Assembly: GCA_017645275.1 (NCBI GenBank)
Contig: JAGCPH010000017.1
Location: 1 to 32,795, forward strand
DNA from: Bacteroidales bacterium
Lineage (GTDB): Bacteria > Bacteroidota > Bacteroidia > Bacteroidales > F082
Length of the DNA stretch: 32,795 bases
Reading direction: 5' to 3'
In this document: piece after piece, positions 15,796 through 23,737 of the stretch
Layout: every line of letters starts with the position of its first letter
Numbering within the stretch: position 1 is the stretch's first letter
Notes under the pieces: model-generated
What the model was told of the DNA's origin: nothing
The model's database searches: none
The model's input: only the letters and a program-made list of their open reading frames with translations
Program-made: the position numbers and the translations under genes

Positions 15796-16584
15796 ATGTC
15801 TGATAATCAGGAAATTAAGCTCAACGAAGAAGAACAGATCGAAGTTACCGTTGAAAGAAAGTTGGTTGCACTTTACACACTGCAACAGATTGATTCCAAG
15901 ATAGATAGAATCCGCATCGTGCGCGGCGAGTTGCCTGAGGCTGTTCAGGACCTCGAAGACGAAGTGGCTGGTCTCGAGACACGTATCGAGAATTACAACG
16001 CCGACCTGAAGAAGTTCAACACCGACGTCACCAACTACAAGATTAAGATCAAAGAGACACAGGCTTTGATTAAGAAATACGAGGAACAGCAGAACCAGGT
16101 GCGTAACAGCCGTGAATACGATTCTTTGACAAAAGAGGCTGAGTATCAATCACTTGAGATACAGCTTTGCGAGAAGAGAATCAAAGATGCAACCATCAAG
16201 ATGGAAGACATCAAGGCTGGTCTTGAGGCTACCGAGAAGAAGCTTGCCGAACGTAAGAACGACCTCGTGGTGAAACAGTCAGAGCTTAACTCAATCGTTG
16301 AGGAGACTGAGAAAGAAGAGGAAGAACTCGTCGCCAAGTCAAAGGAAAGCGAGGCATTGATCGAGGAACGTCTTCTGAACGCTTACAAACGTATCAGAAA
16401 AGGCGCCAGAAACGGTTTGGCAGTCGTTGAGATCAAGCGTGACGCTTGCGGCGGTTGCTTCAACAAGATCCCGCCACAACATCAGCTCGATATCCGTATC
16501 CACAAGAAGATTATCGTGTGCGAATACTGCGGCCGTATCTTGGTTGACCAAGACATCATCGACCAGTACAACGCCAAGAACTGA
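15796..16584 (+). CDS. Coiled-coil protein with C4 zinc ribbon (DUF164 / CdsZ-like)
   Basis: 262 residues. About residues 20-205 form a long, highly charged coiled-coil hairpin, and the C-terminus is a four-cysteine zinc ribbon with C218-G-G-C221 and C242-E-Y-C245. There is no signal peptide, so it is cytoplasmic. This is the bacterial C4-type zinc-ribbon family (DUF164), whose members have been linked to nucleic-acid or ribosome-related roles; its role here is not established. Its neighbourhood with a nif3-like gene is recurrent in bacteria. The stop codon is 5 bases from the convergent OmpP1-type gene and lies in a small hairpin (16580-16594). Confidence 0.9.
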   Translation: MSDNQEIKLNEEEQIEVTVERKLVALYTLQQIDSKIDRIRIVRGELPEAVQDLEDEVAGLETRIENYNADLKKFNTDVTNYKIKIKETQALIKKYEEQQNQVRNSREYDSLTKEAEYQSLEIQLCEKRIKDATIKMEDIKAGLEATEKKLAERKNDLVVKQSELNSIVEETEKEEEELVAKSKESEALIEERLLNAYKRIRKGARNGLAVVEIKRDACGGCFNKIPPQHQLDIRIHKKIIVCEYCGRILVDQDIIDQYNAKN

Positions 16585-16594
16585 TTTTATCAGT
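16580..16594. other. Small palindrome covering two convergent stop codons
   Basis: ACTGAT, loop TTT, ATCAGT. It spans the stop codons of both the zinc-ribbon gene and the OmpP1-type gene. Without a T-run on either side it is not a good terminator. Confidence 0.4.
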
Positions 16595-18074
16595 CTAGTC
16601 TGAATTTAAAGGAGATGACCACCTGATTGATGTTGGTCGTCTCTTTTACTTTTGTGTCGTCGGCAACCCATTCGCCGGTTTGATTCTGGTAAAATGCAGG
16701 ATACTCAGAATATTGCTCATACAGGTTATATGAGTTCTGACGCTGGCTGAACACGTAGGCGGCATCGAGTGTGAAGCGATGGTAGGTGAATCCCCAGCCT
16801 AAGGAGTATGAGTTTGTCCGGTAGTCAGTCTCGTTGAATCCTAACGGACTGCCATAGAAGGCGTAACCGGCGCGGAAAGCCATTGTCTGCCAACGCCATT
16901 CGGTACCCACACGGATGTTAGAGGTGCTCTTGTAGGTGTTTCGAATGTATTTGTTGAAACTTGAATAGTTGTAGTCGTAGCTTGACGCGCTCATCTTGCT
17001 GTAATCGACGAACTCATAGTCGGCTGTGATCATGCCGAAGTTGCCGAAGATAAGGGCAGCGCTGGCATTCAGACGATAAGGCGTGGTCACAGTGTAGGTG
17101 TATGTTCCGGTAGGTGATATATAGTTATGGGCGCCGTCGATGAATGATGAGTATGTCTCGGTGTACCAGCTTTCTTCCACCTTATATAAAGAAGGTGTGT
17201 GGAATGCGGCTCCGACACGCAGCCATCTCACTGGGTAGACTATGGCACCAAGTTTTGCGTTGATACCGGCTCCAGAGTTCTTCACCACCTCATTCTGCGA
17301 CCAGTTTCTGAATGCTCCATTTTTATCAAGGTTTGTTTCTTTGTAATCTTTCGTCAATGTCTTGTCGAAATATGGAATGTTGACCGACGCACCTAGGAAC
17401 AGTTTCTCGTTGATGTTGAATCCTGCCGCGAAGCTGAACTCGCGCGATGCACCACGTTTGCTGATGCCGTACTGCTGGTTCAAGCCGCCTTGCGGGACCT
17501 CGCTATCGATGATTCCACCCTCGTAAAAATCAAGTAGATAAGTCTCCCACAGAGGGAATATGCCGTTAGGTGAGTAGTCTTCCAAGGCATAATCGTCGTA
17601 GATGCCATTTTGATACAATTGTTCGATATATGCGTCGATGAGCGATGTGTTTGGGTTGTTGCCGTTAACGTATGAGTTGAACCAGTAGTTGTTCAACTTA
17701 TTGATACCCAATGCAAAACTTACTGATTTTAGTGCGTTTCCGTTGAAATCCTGTGTCCAGGTGAGACCAATGTTGTTCATTGGGAGTCGGAAAGCCCTGT
17801 CTGAGCCGCTGTCGCCTTTGTATGTCGATTCTGTCGAGATGGCGTAGAACTCTGGTGTGAACACGAATGATGACTTACGGAACATTCCAAGTCCGGCTGG
17901 GTTTATTGTTATAGCCGAGAAGTCGCCACCTACGGCGCCCATAGCGTTACCCATTGCAGCACTTTTTGCTGTTCCCTGGTAATAAACCGATGATAAATCG
18001 AACATGTCACCGTCGCTTTGTGCCATCAGGAACATCGGTGCCAATATAGTGATTATCAAAAATATCTTTTTCAT
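16590..18074 (-). CDS. OmpP1/FadL-family outer-membrane transport protein
   Basis: 494 residues with a signal peptide (MKKIFLIITILAPMFLMAQ). The mature start has the family signature AKSAAMGNAMGAVGGDFSAITINPAGLGMF, including the NPAGL motif, and the rest is a beta-barrel rich in aromatic residues with a C-terminal strand ending in F-K-F-R-L-D. FadL-type barrels pass long-chain fatty acids or other hydrophobic compounds through the outer membrane. The substrate here is unknown. The length is somewhat above E. coli FadL but usual for Bacteroidota homologues. It has no clear -7 box; the stretch before it holds a 103-base palindromic repeat, so it may be read through from the lipoprotein gene upstream. 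Confidence 0.88.
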   Translation of the reverse strand: MKKIFLIITILAPMFLMAQSDGDMFDLSSVYYQGTAKSAAMGNAMGAVGGDFSAITINPAGLGMFRKSSFVFTPEFYAISTESTYKGDSGSDRAFRLPMNNIGLTWTQDFNGNALKSVSFALGINKLNNYWFNSYVNGNNPNTSLIDAYIEQLYQNGIYDDYALEDYSPNGIFPLWETYLLDFYEGGIIDSEVPQGGLNQQYGISKRGASREFSFAAGFNINEKLFLGASVNIPYFDKTLTKDYKETNLDKNGAFRNWSQNEVVKNSGAGINAKLGAIVYPVRWLRVGAAFHTPSLYKVEESWYTETYSSFIDGAHNYISPTGTYTYTVTTPYRLNASAALIFGNFGMITADYEFVDYSKMSASSYDYNYSSFNKYIRNTYKSTSNIRVGTEWRWQTMAFRAGYAFYGSPLGFNETDYRTNSYSLGWGFTYHRFTLDAAYVFSQRQNSYNLYEQYSEYPAFYQNQTGEWVADDTKVKETTNINQVVISFKFRLD

Positions 18075-18106
18075 ATTTATCTTATTTTAAAATCTGTCAT
18101 TTTTTT

Positions 18107-18209
18107 TCGTCATTCCGAGCGGAGTCGAGGAATCACCGGCATTTGAATGCTTCGGAAATTTTCAGATGGCGGTGATTTCTCCACTCCCTGTGGTCGGTCG
18201 AAATGACGA
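18107..18209. repeat. 103-bp imperfect palindromic repeat (REP/MITE-like)
   Basis: The left arm begins TCGTCATTCCGAGC and continues with GGAGTCGAGGAATCACCG. The right arm, read backwards on the other strand, begins TCGTCATTTCGACC and after an 8-base insertion continues with GGAGTGGAGAAATCACCG. A spacer of about 27 bases separates them. The arms could form a long cruciform or RNA hairpin between the lipoprotein and OmpP1-type genes. Elements with such ends look familiar from many Bacteroidota genomes. There are no coding frames in it. Confidence 0.75.
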
Positions 18210-18216
18210 GGGAATG

Positions 18217-19299
18217 TTATCTTCTTCCGCCACCGGAACGGACACCGCCGCCTCCTCCACCGGAACGGACGCCACCGCCTACGCTGCCGCCGCGTGAGCC
18301 TGAGTTGAAGCTGCCGCTGTTGCTGCGTGGTGAAGAGGTCGTGGTGCGCGGAGTGCTGCTGCTGTTGCTACGCGGAGTGGAAGTGTTCTGACGCTGTGGT
18401 CTTACATATTCCGAGCTCGAGCGTTGCTGACGGTTGCTGTTGGCAGGAGTGTAGTTTCTGCTCTGCGACGACGGCCTTGTCGTTGACTGAGTCTGTCTGT
18501 TGCTTGACTGACTTGGTCTGTTTGCAGACTGAGTCGGTCTTGTTGTCGACTCATTTGGTCTGTTGGCCGACTGGCTTGGTCTTGAGGCCGAGGAGCGTCT
18601 AGAGCTCTCGTTGTTTCTCACAGCCTCGTTGTTATGATGTTCGTCGCTTCTTCTTCTGTTGGCTACATTGCCATTGCTGCCGCCACCTTCGTTGTTATGG
18701 GCACGTCGGCTGCTGTTATTATAATTATAGGTGCCTATGCCATTGCCGTGATGTGTTCCATGATGGCTATGGTTGTAATGTGTGTGATGTCCAGGATATA
18801 CTGGAGGATAATACGGATTATATGGAGGATAATATGGGTAATAATATGGATTATAATAAGGATTATAACCCCAATAATATGGAGTGTAGCCCCAGTAGAA
18901 TGGGTCGTAGCCCCAATAAGGCCTGTATGCCGGATACCAGAAAGGATCCCAGAACGGGTCCCAGTAGCCGAATCCGACTCCGAAGCCGAGTGATACGGTC
19001 ACTTTTGGCTCTGATGAGTATTCTTCGACCACATAAACGGTGTCGATAGTCTGTTCGACGACGTCTTCGGACGAATAATCTTGATAAATTGTGGTCGTCT
19101 CGACATCATTGTTACGCTTTTCGGCCTTCACTGTGCTGGCGTCGAAATTGCCGTAATTTGAGGTCACAAGAGTGTTGTCGTAACTCGAATTCTTGTCGTA
19201 TGGTGAATAATATGCATCGTCGTTGATAACGTTACTGCTTGATGCACAGGCGGTTAGCATAAATGCTGCGACTGCGATAAAAATGATGTTGCGTCTCAT
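18217..19299 (-). CDS. Low-complexity lipoprotein rich in Tyr/Trp/Pro, His, and Ser/Arg repeats
   Basis: Signal peptide with lipobox LTAC, lipidated on C18. Residues 19-100 are polar and acidic. Residues 110-170 are dense in Tyr, Pro and Trp, with repeats such as YYWGYNPYY. Residues 171-184 are a His cluster. Residues 239-280 are six consecutive seven-residue repeats of the type NRPxQST. Residues 334-360 are Gly-rich with RSGGG repeats. The C-terminal half has few acidic and many Arg residues, so it is strongly basic. No enzyme motif is visible. It is probably a disordered surface or periplasmic lipoprotein; binding to polyanions, metals or cell-wall material is possible but not shown. Similar Tyr/Pro-rich lipoproteins occur in Bacteroidota as hypothetical proteins. 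Confidence 0.82.
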   Translation of the reverse strand: MRRNIIFIAVAAFMLTACASSSNVINDDAYYSPYDKNSSYDNTLVTSNYGNFDASTVKAEKRNNDVETTTIYQDYSSEDVVEQTIDTVYVVEEYSSEPKVTVSLGFGVGFGYWDPFWDPFWYPAYRPYWGYDPFYWGYTPYYWGYNPYYNPYYYPYYPPYNPYYPPVYPGHHTHYNHSHHGTHHGNGIGTYNYNNSSRRAHNNEGGGSNGNVANRRRSDEHHNNEAVRNNESSRRSSASRPSQSANRPNESTTRPTQSANRPSQSSNRQTQSTTRPSSQSRNYTPANSNRQQRSSSEYVRPQRQNTSTPRSNSSSTPRTTTSSPRSNSGSFNSGSRGGSVGGGVRSGGGGGGVRSGGGRR

Positions 19300-19338
19300 A
19301 ATAATTCACTTTTTATTTACACATTGCAAAAATTTTTG

Positions 19339-19346
19339 TAATTTTG
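19339..19346 (+). promoter_or_regulatory. -7 box of proS
   Basis: TAATTTTG followed by CA, matching TAnnTTTG; leader about 37 bases. The divergent lipoprotein gene has only a weak candidate (AATTTTTG, minus strand) in the same gap. Confidence 0.65.
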
Positions 19347-19387
19347 CACACTGAAATACTAACAAAAATCGTACCAAACTTTTAAAA

Positions 19388-20860
19388 ATGGCAAAAGAAA
19401 TTACAACACGTCAAGAAAATTATTCACAATGGTATAATGATATCGTGAATAAAGCCGAGTTGGCGGAGAGTTCCGCAGTGAGAGGTTGTATGGTGATAAA
19501 GCCTTACGGCTATGCTATTTGGGAGTTCATGCATGACGCTCTCGACAAGATGTTTAAGGATACTGGTCACGTCAACGCGTATTTCCCGCTTTTCATCCCG
19601 AAGAGTTTCTTCAGCAAGGAGGCGAGCCACGTTGAGGGTTTCGCTAAGGAATGTGCTGTCGTGACACACTATAGATTGATGAAAAACCCAGACGGACCGG
19701 GCGTTGTCGTCGATCCTGAGGCAAAACTGGAAGAGGAGTTGATAGTTCGTCCGACATCTGAGACCATTATCTGGGACACATATAGAAACTGGATCAAGAG
19801 TTATCGTGACCTCCCGATTTTGTGCAACCAGTGGGCTAACGTGGTGCGTTGGGAGATGCGTACACGTCTGTTCCTGCGCACAGCAGAGTTCTTGTGGCAG
19901 GAGGGTCATACCGCACACGCCACACGTGAGGAGGCTATGGCTGAAGCCGAGAAGATGCTGACAGTTTACGCTGATTTCGCTGAGAAATATATGGCGGTGC
20001 CGGTTATCCGTGGTATTAAGAGCGCCAACGAGCGTTTTGCAGGTGCTGTAGAGACATTCTGTATTGAGGCTATGATGCAGGACGGCAAGGCTTTGCAGGC
20101 TGGAACGTCGCACTTCCTCGGTCAGAACTTCGCGAAAGCGTTTGACGTGAAATATTTGAATAAAGAGAATAAACTTGAGTATGTCTGGGCAACATCGTGG
20201 GGCGTTTCGACCCGATTGATGGGTGCTTTGATCATGGCTCATTCAGATGACAACGGTTTGGTTTTGCCTCCGAAGGTGGCTCCTATCGAGGTGGTTATCG
20301 TGCCTATCTACAAGACCGACGACCAGCAGCAGGCTGTTTTGGACTACTGCGCCAAGATGAAGCAACGTCTTGAAGCTAAAGGACTTAGAGTGAAATTTGA
20401 TGACCGCGACACCCAGAAGCCGGGCTTCAAGTTCGCTGAATGGGAGATGAAGGGCGTGCCGGTGCGTCTGGCAGCAGGTCCACGCGATGTGGAGAACCAG
20501 ACTGTGGAGATCGCTCGCCGCGACACCTTGACAAAACAGTCGATTTCGGAAGCTGAGATGGAAGACCACATCCTCGGATTGCTCGACGAGATTCAGGACA
20601 GCCTGTTCAACAGAGCTCTTGAATATCGCAAGGCCAACACACACCGTGTCGACACTTGGGACGAGTTCAAGCAGGTGATTGAAAACGGCGGATTCGCCTA
20701 TGCACATTGGGATGGCACAACAGAGACCGAGCTCGCCATCAAGGAGGAGACAAAGGCCACATTGCGTTGCATCCCATTGGATGACGACTATGAGGACGGT
20801 GTTGATGTGTTCTCAGGTAAGCCTTCTAAGAGAAGAGTGATATTCGCGAAAGCGTATTAA
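19388..20860 (+). CDS. proS: Prolyl-tRNA synthetase (short, eukaryote/archaeal-like type)
   Basis: Charges tRNA-Pro in the cytoplasm. It is a class II synthetase of 490 residues lacking the large editing insertion found in the E. coli type. Motif 1 is around [16 protein letters not shown], motif 2 around [20 protein letters not shown], and motif 3 around [17 protein letters not shown]. The anticodon-binding domain follows from about 300. The C-terminal domain ends in the typical F-A-K-A-Y. In archaeal relatives this domain holds a zinc site; here [10 protein letters not shown] and the region near the end lack most of the cysteines, with only one (TLRCIP) left. I believe this loss is usual in Bacteroidota. 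The stop codon overlaps that of the convergent DUF2807 gene. Confidence 0.95.
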   Translation: MAKEITTRQENYSQWYNDIVNKAELAESSAVRGCMVIKPYGYAIWEFMHDALDKMFKDTGHVNAYFPLFIPKSFFSKEASHVEGFAKECAVVTHYRLMKNPDGPGVVVDPEAKLEEELIVRPTSETIIWDTYRNWIKSYRDLPILCNQWANVVRWEMRTRLFLRTAEFLWQEGHTAHATREEAMAEAEKMLTVYADFAEKYMAVPVIRGIKSANERFAGAVETFCIEAMMQDGKALQAGTSHFLGQNFAKAFDVKYLNKENKLEYVWATSWGVSTRLMGALIMAHSDDNGLVLPPKVAPIEVVIVPIYKTDDQQQAVLDYCAKMKQRLEAKGLRVKFDDRDTQKPGFKFAEWEMKGVPVRLAAGPRDVENQTVEIARRDTLTKQSISEAEMEDHILGLLDEIQDSLFNRALEYRKANTHRVDTWDEFKQVIENGGFAYAHWDGTTETELAIKEETKATLRCIPLDDDYEDGVDVFSGKPSKRRVIFAKAY

Positions 20861-21612
20861 TATAAAGGTAGGACTTGCCCGCGGGCGTATTTGCCGTAGG
20901 TGACAGAGATGCTGTCGGGCTCACCTTTATAATAAATGTTGCCGAGGTCGTTGATTTCCGCTTCGATGTAGCTGCTGGCGCTGATAAAACAGTCGCTAGG
21001 TGATTCGGAGGTGACATGAACGACTTCGGCATCATAGTTTCTTGCATCGATGATGCCGTAACTCCTTTTATATATTACGAAGCCACGGTTGTTCGTGCCA
21101 TGGATGTTGAGATGGCTGGTACCGTGTTGGTAAACAATACGTAAGTCATTGCAGTTATTGATGTTAAGGTCGACATCGCCTGAGCCGCTGTGGATTTCGA
21201 ATCGGTAGAAATATGGTGAGGCCAGCTCTCCTGTATAGTTGTTAGCTGTTACAAGTGTACCTGACGAGGCAAAGACGAAATTGGTGATATCTTTGAAATA
21301 CAAGATCGCCCTACATTCGTATTCGTATGGACGGAACCAATTGCAAGTCGTTGTGTTACAGATTGTTAAGATGCCGTTGTTGACCTCAGTGGTGATGTTG
21401 TCGATGATGTTTTTGCCTGTAGTAATCTCGATATAGCAGGTGTCGGAGCGCACGAGAGAGAGGTTGATATAATCGTTAACATACACTTCGGTGAAGTCGT
21501 GGAGATCGCGTACTTGTGAAACGATTGGACCGATGGTAAGTGGGGCTTTCTTGCAGGATGAGAACGCTGCAAGAAAACATAATGCCGATATAATCAATAG
21601 TTTACGTGTCAT
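20857..21612 (-). CDS. DUF2807 (head GIN domain) lipoprotein
   Basis: 251 residues. The N-terminus is a signal peptide with a probable lipobox ending at S-S-C (AFSSCKK). The rest is a DUF2807-type beta-solenoid, seen in the opening [18 protein letters not shown], the following strand-rich repeats with [10 protein letters not shown], and LGNIYYKG near the end. The function of this Bacteroidota-rich family is not known; it is sometimes called a putative auto-transporter adhesin. The frame can be extended by two codons to a TTG at 21618, but the ATG at 21612, 2 bases after the PagL-like gene stop, is preferred. It therefore forms an operon with that gene. It shares its stop bases with proS on the other strand. 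Confidence 0.85.
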   Translation of the reverse strand: MTRKLLIISALCFLAAFSSCKKAPLTIGPIVSQVRDLHDFTEVYVNDYINLSLVRSDTCYIEITTGKNIIDNITTEVNNGILTICNTTTCNWFRPYEYECRAILYFKDITNFVFASSGTLVTANNYTGELASPYFYRFEIHSGSGDVDLNINNCNDLRIVYQHGTSHLNIHGTNNRGFVIYKRSYGIIDARNYDAEVVHVTSESPSDCFISASSYIEAEINDLGNIYYKGEPDSISVTYGKYARGQVLPLY

Positions 21613-21614
21613 TT

Positions 21615-22745
21615 TCAATGTATTCTGTAACCAATTCCTAAACCTATATAGTCGGCCCAGCCGTAGTGTGTCGTGAGCGCTATTGTGACGAAGACGCCTT
21701 TGCCGAGGTGCTGCAATGCGCCAAGTTTCTGATACACGCGGCCTTCGCAGAGGTCTTTACCACTAAGATGGCAGCCGAAATTAATCATAAAAGAGGTGTT
21801 GCCGAAGGCTATCTCGTAGGCGGCGTTGATGCCGGGCTTAAGTATCTCAAAATCATCGAATTCAATGCCTTTATGGGCTAAAATCTCTTTGTCGGTATTG
21901 TCGTATACGAGGTCGAATCCAATGCCGAATTTGCTCATCTCGGTGACGCGTTTTAGTGCGTTGAACTGAAAGTTATAAACTATCCATGCCTTGTTGTAGC
22001 CAAGGTATTCTTCGATATCTTTTTTGGATAATGACAAGCCAAAGATGAACGTCAGATTCTCTTTTTTCCAACTTCTATATTGTTTATTATCAGATGGTTG
22101 CTTAGGGAGACGCTGTTTGGGTTGGCTGAGGAAATAGTTTGCGCCAATACCAACATGTGCTATGTTGATACCGTTGTTTGGTGACCTGCTGGCACCATTT
22201 GAAAAATGTGTTAAACCGACGAAGGCTTTAAGGCCTAAACGATTGGTAACCATGTAATTATAATCGAAAGACAGTTCGATGGCCGCGTTGACATGTGAGC
22301 CGACAAAAGTGTTTTTAGGGTTGGTAACTCTATCGTATGTCTTTGTGACGTAGCCGACTCCGATTCCGAGCTTGAAACTCAACTGATGGCGTTGGCTTTT
22401 GAGGCAGTGGAACGTCATATGAGGGATGACTGCGAAAGCCTGGCCCAGCTCAGGTCGTCCACCTAAATCTGTGTAGAGGAAGCTCATGCCGATGGTGGGG
22501 TAATTGGATCTTGACTGCCAGGATTTTCGGCCGAAAGTGGCTTGGTCGAGGCTGATCTCGAATAGAGGAAGATGTGTGCTTAAGGCTTTCATCTCGGGAT
22601 GATGGCAGATGATGAAGCCGTAGCTTGCCCTAACTTCGATTTGAAGGTTAGGGACGAAAATGGTATCATTGGTTGTTGCTGATAAAGTGTTGGAAATCAG
22701 CAAAAGGAATAATAAAAAGGTGCTATTTAAAAAACGAGTTTTCAC
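21615..22745 (-). CDS. PagL-like acyloxyacyl hydrolase (putative lipid A 3-O-deacylase)
   Basis: 376 residues starting at a GTG (22745) followed by a signal peptide (MKTRFLNSTFLLFLLLIS). The mid-region is a small outer-membrane barrel of the PagL type, with the active-site segment THFSNGASRSPNNGIN holding H180 and S182, the catalytic pair of PagL. The third triad residue (Glu in Pseudomonas PagL) appears to be Asn here by spacing alone. PagL removes the 3-O acyl chain of lipid A in the outer membrane. The protein is about twice the length of PagL, with an extra C-terminal region from about 200 that may be a second barrel half. The start codon is only 5 bases from a -7 box. Lipid A activity is inferred from the family and not certain. 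Confidence 0.75.
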   Translation of the reverse strand: MKTRFLNSTFLLFLLLISNTLSATTNDTIFVPNLQIEVRASYGFIICHHPEMKALSTHLPLFEISLDQATFGRKSWQSRSNYPTIGMSFLYTDLGGRPELGQAFAVIPHMTFHCLKSQRHQLSFKLGIGVGYVTKTYDRVTNPKNTFVGSHVNAAIELSFDYNYMVTNRLGLKAFVGLTHFSNGASRSPNNGINIAHVGIGANYFLSQPKQRLPKQPSDNKQYRSWKKENLTFIFGLSLSKKDIEEYLGYNKAWIVYNFQFNALKRVTEMSKFGIGFDLVYDNTDKEILAHKGIEFDDFEILKPGINAAYEIAFGNTSFMINFGCHLSGKDLCEGRVYQKLGALQHLGKGVFVTIALTTHYGWADYIGLGIGYRIH

Positions 22746-22749
22746 TCTG

Positions 22750-22757
22750 CAAAAATA
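22750..22757 (-). promoter_or_regulatory. -7 box immediately before the PagL-like GTG start
   Basis: TATTTTTG on the minus strand followed by CAGA and then the GTG. The distance from the last G to the start codon is 5 bases, identical to that at the flavin reductase gene (4422-4434). Confidence 0.6.
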
Positions 22758-22839
22758 GTAAAAATTTTAAAGCTGAAGATTGAAAAAATGATTGTTTGAT
22801 GACTAAAAACTGAAAAACAATGATTAAAGAAAAAATGTG

Positions 22840-22847
22840 TATATTTG
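22840..22847 (+). promoter_or_regulatory. -7 box of mazG (decides the start codon)
   Basis: TATATTTG followed by CA. It lies inside the longer open frame that begins at 22820, so translation must begin downstream, at ATG 22862. The leader is about 10 bases. Confidence 0.65.
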
Positions 22848-22861
22848 CAAAAATTTTTGAT

Positions 22862-23632
22862 ATGGATAAGAAATTAGCGGCTTTTCAGAGGCTTTTGAAC
22901 ATCATGGAGGACCTAAGGAAGGGCTGTCCGTGGGATAAGAAGCAGACCATTGAGAGTTTGCGTCATTTGACAATTGAGGAAACATATGAGTTGAGCGAGG
23001 CTATATTAGCGTCTGATTATCAGGATGTTAAGAAAGAGCTTGGCGATTTGATAATGCACATTGTTTTTTATGCGAGGATTGCGGAAGAGAGGGGGTTGTT
23101 TGACATATCGGACGTGATAAACAGCATCTGCGACAAGTTGATAGTGCGTCATCCGCATATTTATGGCGATGTGAAGGTGGAGACGGCGGAGCAGGTGTTG
23201 GAAAACTGGGAGAAGATCAAGATTAAGAAAGAAGGAAACAAGAGTGTGTTGGGCGGTGTTCCAGCAGGTTTGCCGCCGCTTTTGAAGGCATACAGGATGA
23301 CCGACAAGGCCTCGGGTGTTGGTTTCGACTGGCCAGACAAGGAAGGATGCTGGGATAAGGTTCTTGAGGAGATGAACGAGCTTCAGGAAGAGGTGAAAAA
23401 TGGCGGCAGCAGGGAGAGATTGGATGAGGAGTTCGGCGATTTGTTGTTTGCGATGGTGAACTATTCGAGGTTTATAAAGGTGAATGCTGACGATGCATTG
23501 GAGCATGCGAATAACAAGTTTAAAAAACGTTTCACATATATTGAAGAAAAGGCGAGAGAGATGGGAAAGAGCGTGGCGGATATGAGTTTGGAGGAGATGG
23601 AAGCGTTGTGGCAGGAAGCGAAAATAGTTTAA
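22862..23632 (+). CDS. mazG: Nucleoside triphosphate pyrophosphohydrolase MazG
   Basis: Hydrolyses nucleoside triphosphates to monophosphates and pyrophosphate, thought to clean the nucleotide pool and affect ppGpp levels. Two MazG domains are visible. The first is complete, with RKGCPWDKKQTIESLRHLTIEETYEL and ELGDLIMHIVFYARIAEE (EExxE-12-28-ExxD pattern). The second has EEMNELQEEV and EEFGDLLFAMVNYSRF. Between them is the typical KSVLGGVPAGLPPLLKAYRMTDKASGVGFDW. From ATG 22862 the protein has 256 residues, close to E. coli MazG. The 14 extra codons upstream overlap the promoter and are left out. Its codons are unusually rich in G-ended forms. Confidence 0.94.
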   Translation: MDKKLAAFQRLLNIMEDLRKGCPWDKKQTIESLRHLTIEETYELSEAILASDYQDVKKELGDLIMHIVFYARIAEERGLFDISDVINSICDKLIVRHPHIYGDVKVETAEQVLENWEKIKIKKEGNKSVLGGVPAGLPPLLKAYRMTDKASGVGFDWPDKEGCWDKVLEEMNELQEEVKNGGSRERLDEEFGDLLFAMVNYSRFIKVNADDALEHANNKFKKRFTYIEEKAREMGKSVADMSLEEMEALWQEAKIV

Positions 23633-23700
23633 AGTTTAGAGTGTAGAGTTTAGAGTAGTTGAGAAGTGTAAAGTTGAAAGTTTTTTTTGAATAATTAATT
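23633..23700. other. A/T- and G-rich intergenic stretch with short degenerate repeats
   Basis: AGTTTAGAGT occurs twice within 26 bases and is followed by further GTAAAGTTGAAAGT-like variants. It has no gene, hairpin terminator or promoter up to the -7 box at 23708. It resembles decayed short tandem repeats. Confidence 0.4.
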
Positions 23701-23707
23701 TTTTTTG

Positions 23708-23715
23708 TATATTTG
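23708..23715 (+). promoter_or_regulatory. -7 box of cdsA-psd
   Basis: TATATTTG followed by CAG, matching TAnnTTTG; leader of about 18 bases to ATG 23738. Confidence 0.65.
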
Positions 23716-23737
23716 CAGATTAAAATGAAATGAAAAA

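Noticed and set aside
19424-20242. 272-codon minus-strand frame opposite proS
   Set aside because: Runs opposite conserved synthetase motifs; composition is unlike a protein and there is no promoter.
20877-20886. GCCCGCGGGC palindrome near the proS end as terminator
   Set aside because: It has no loop or T-run and lies in the DUF2807 coding region.
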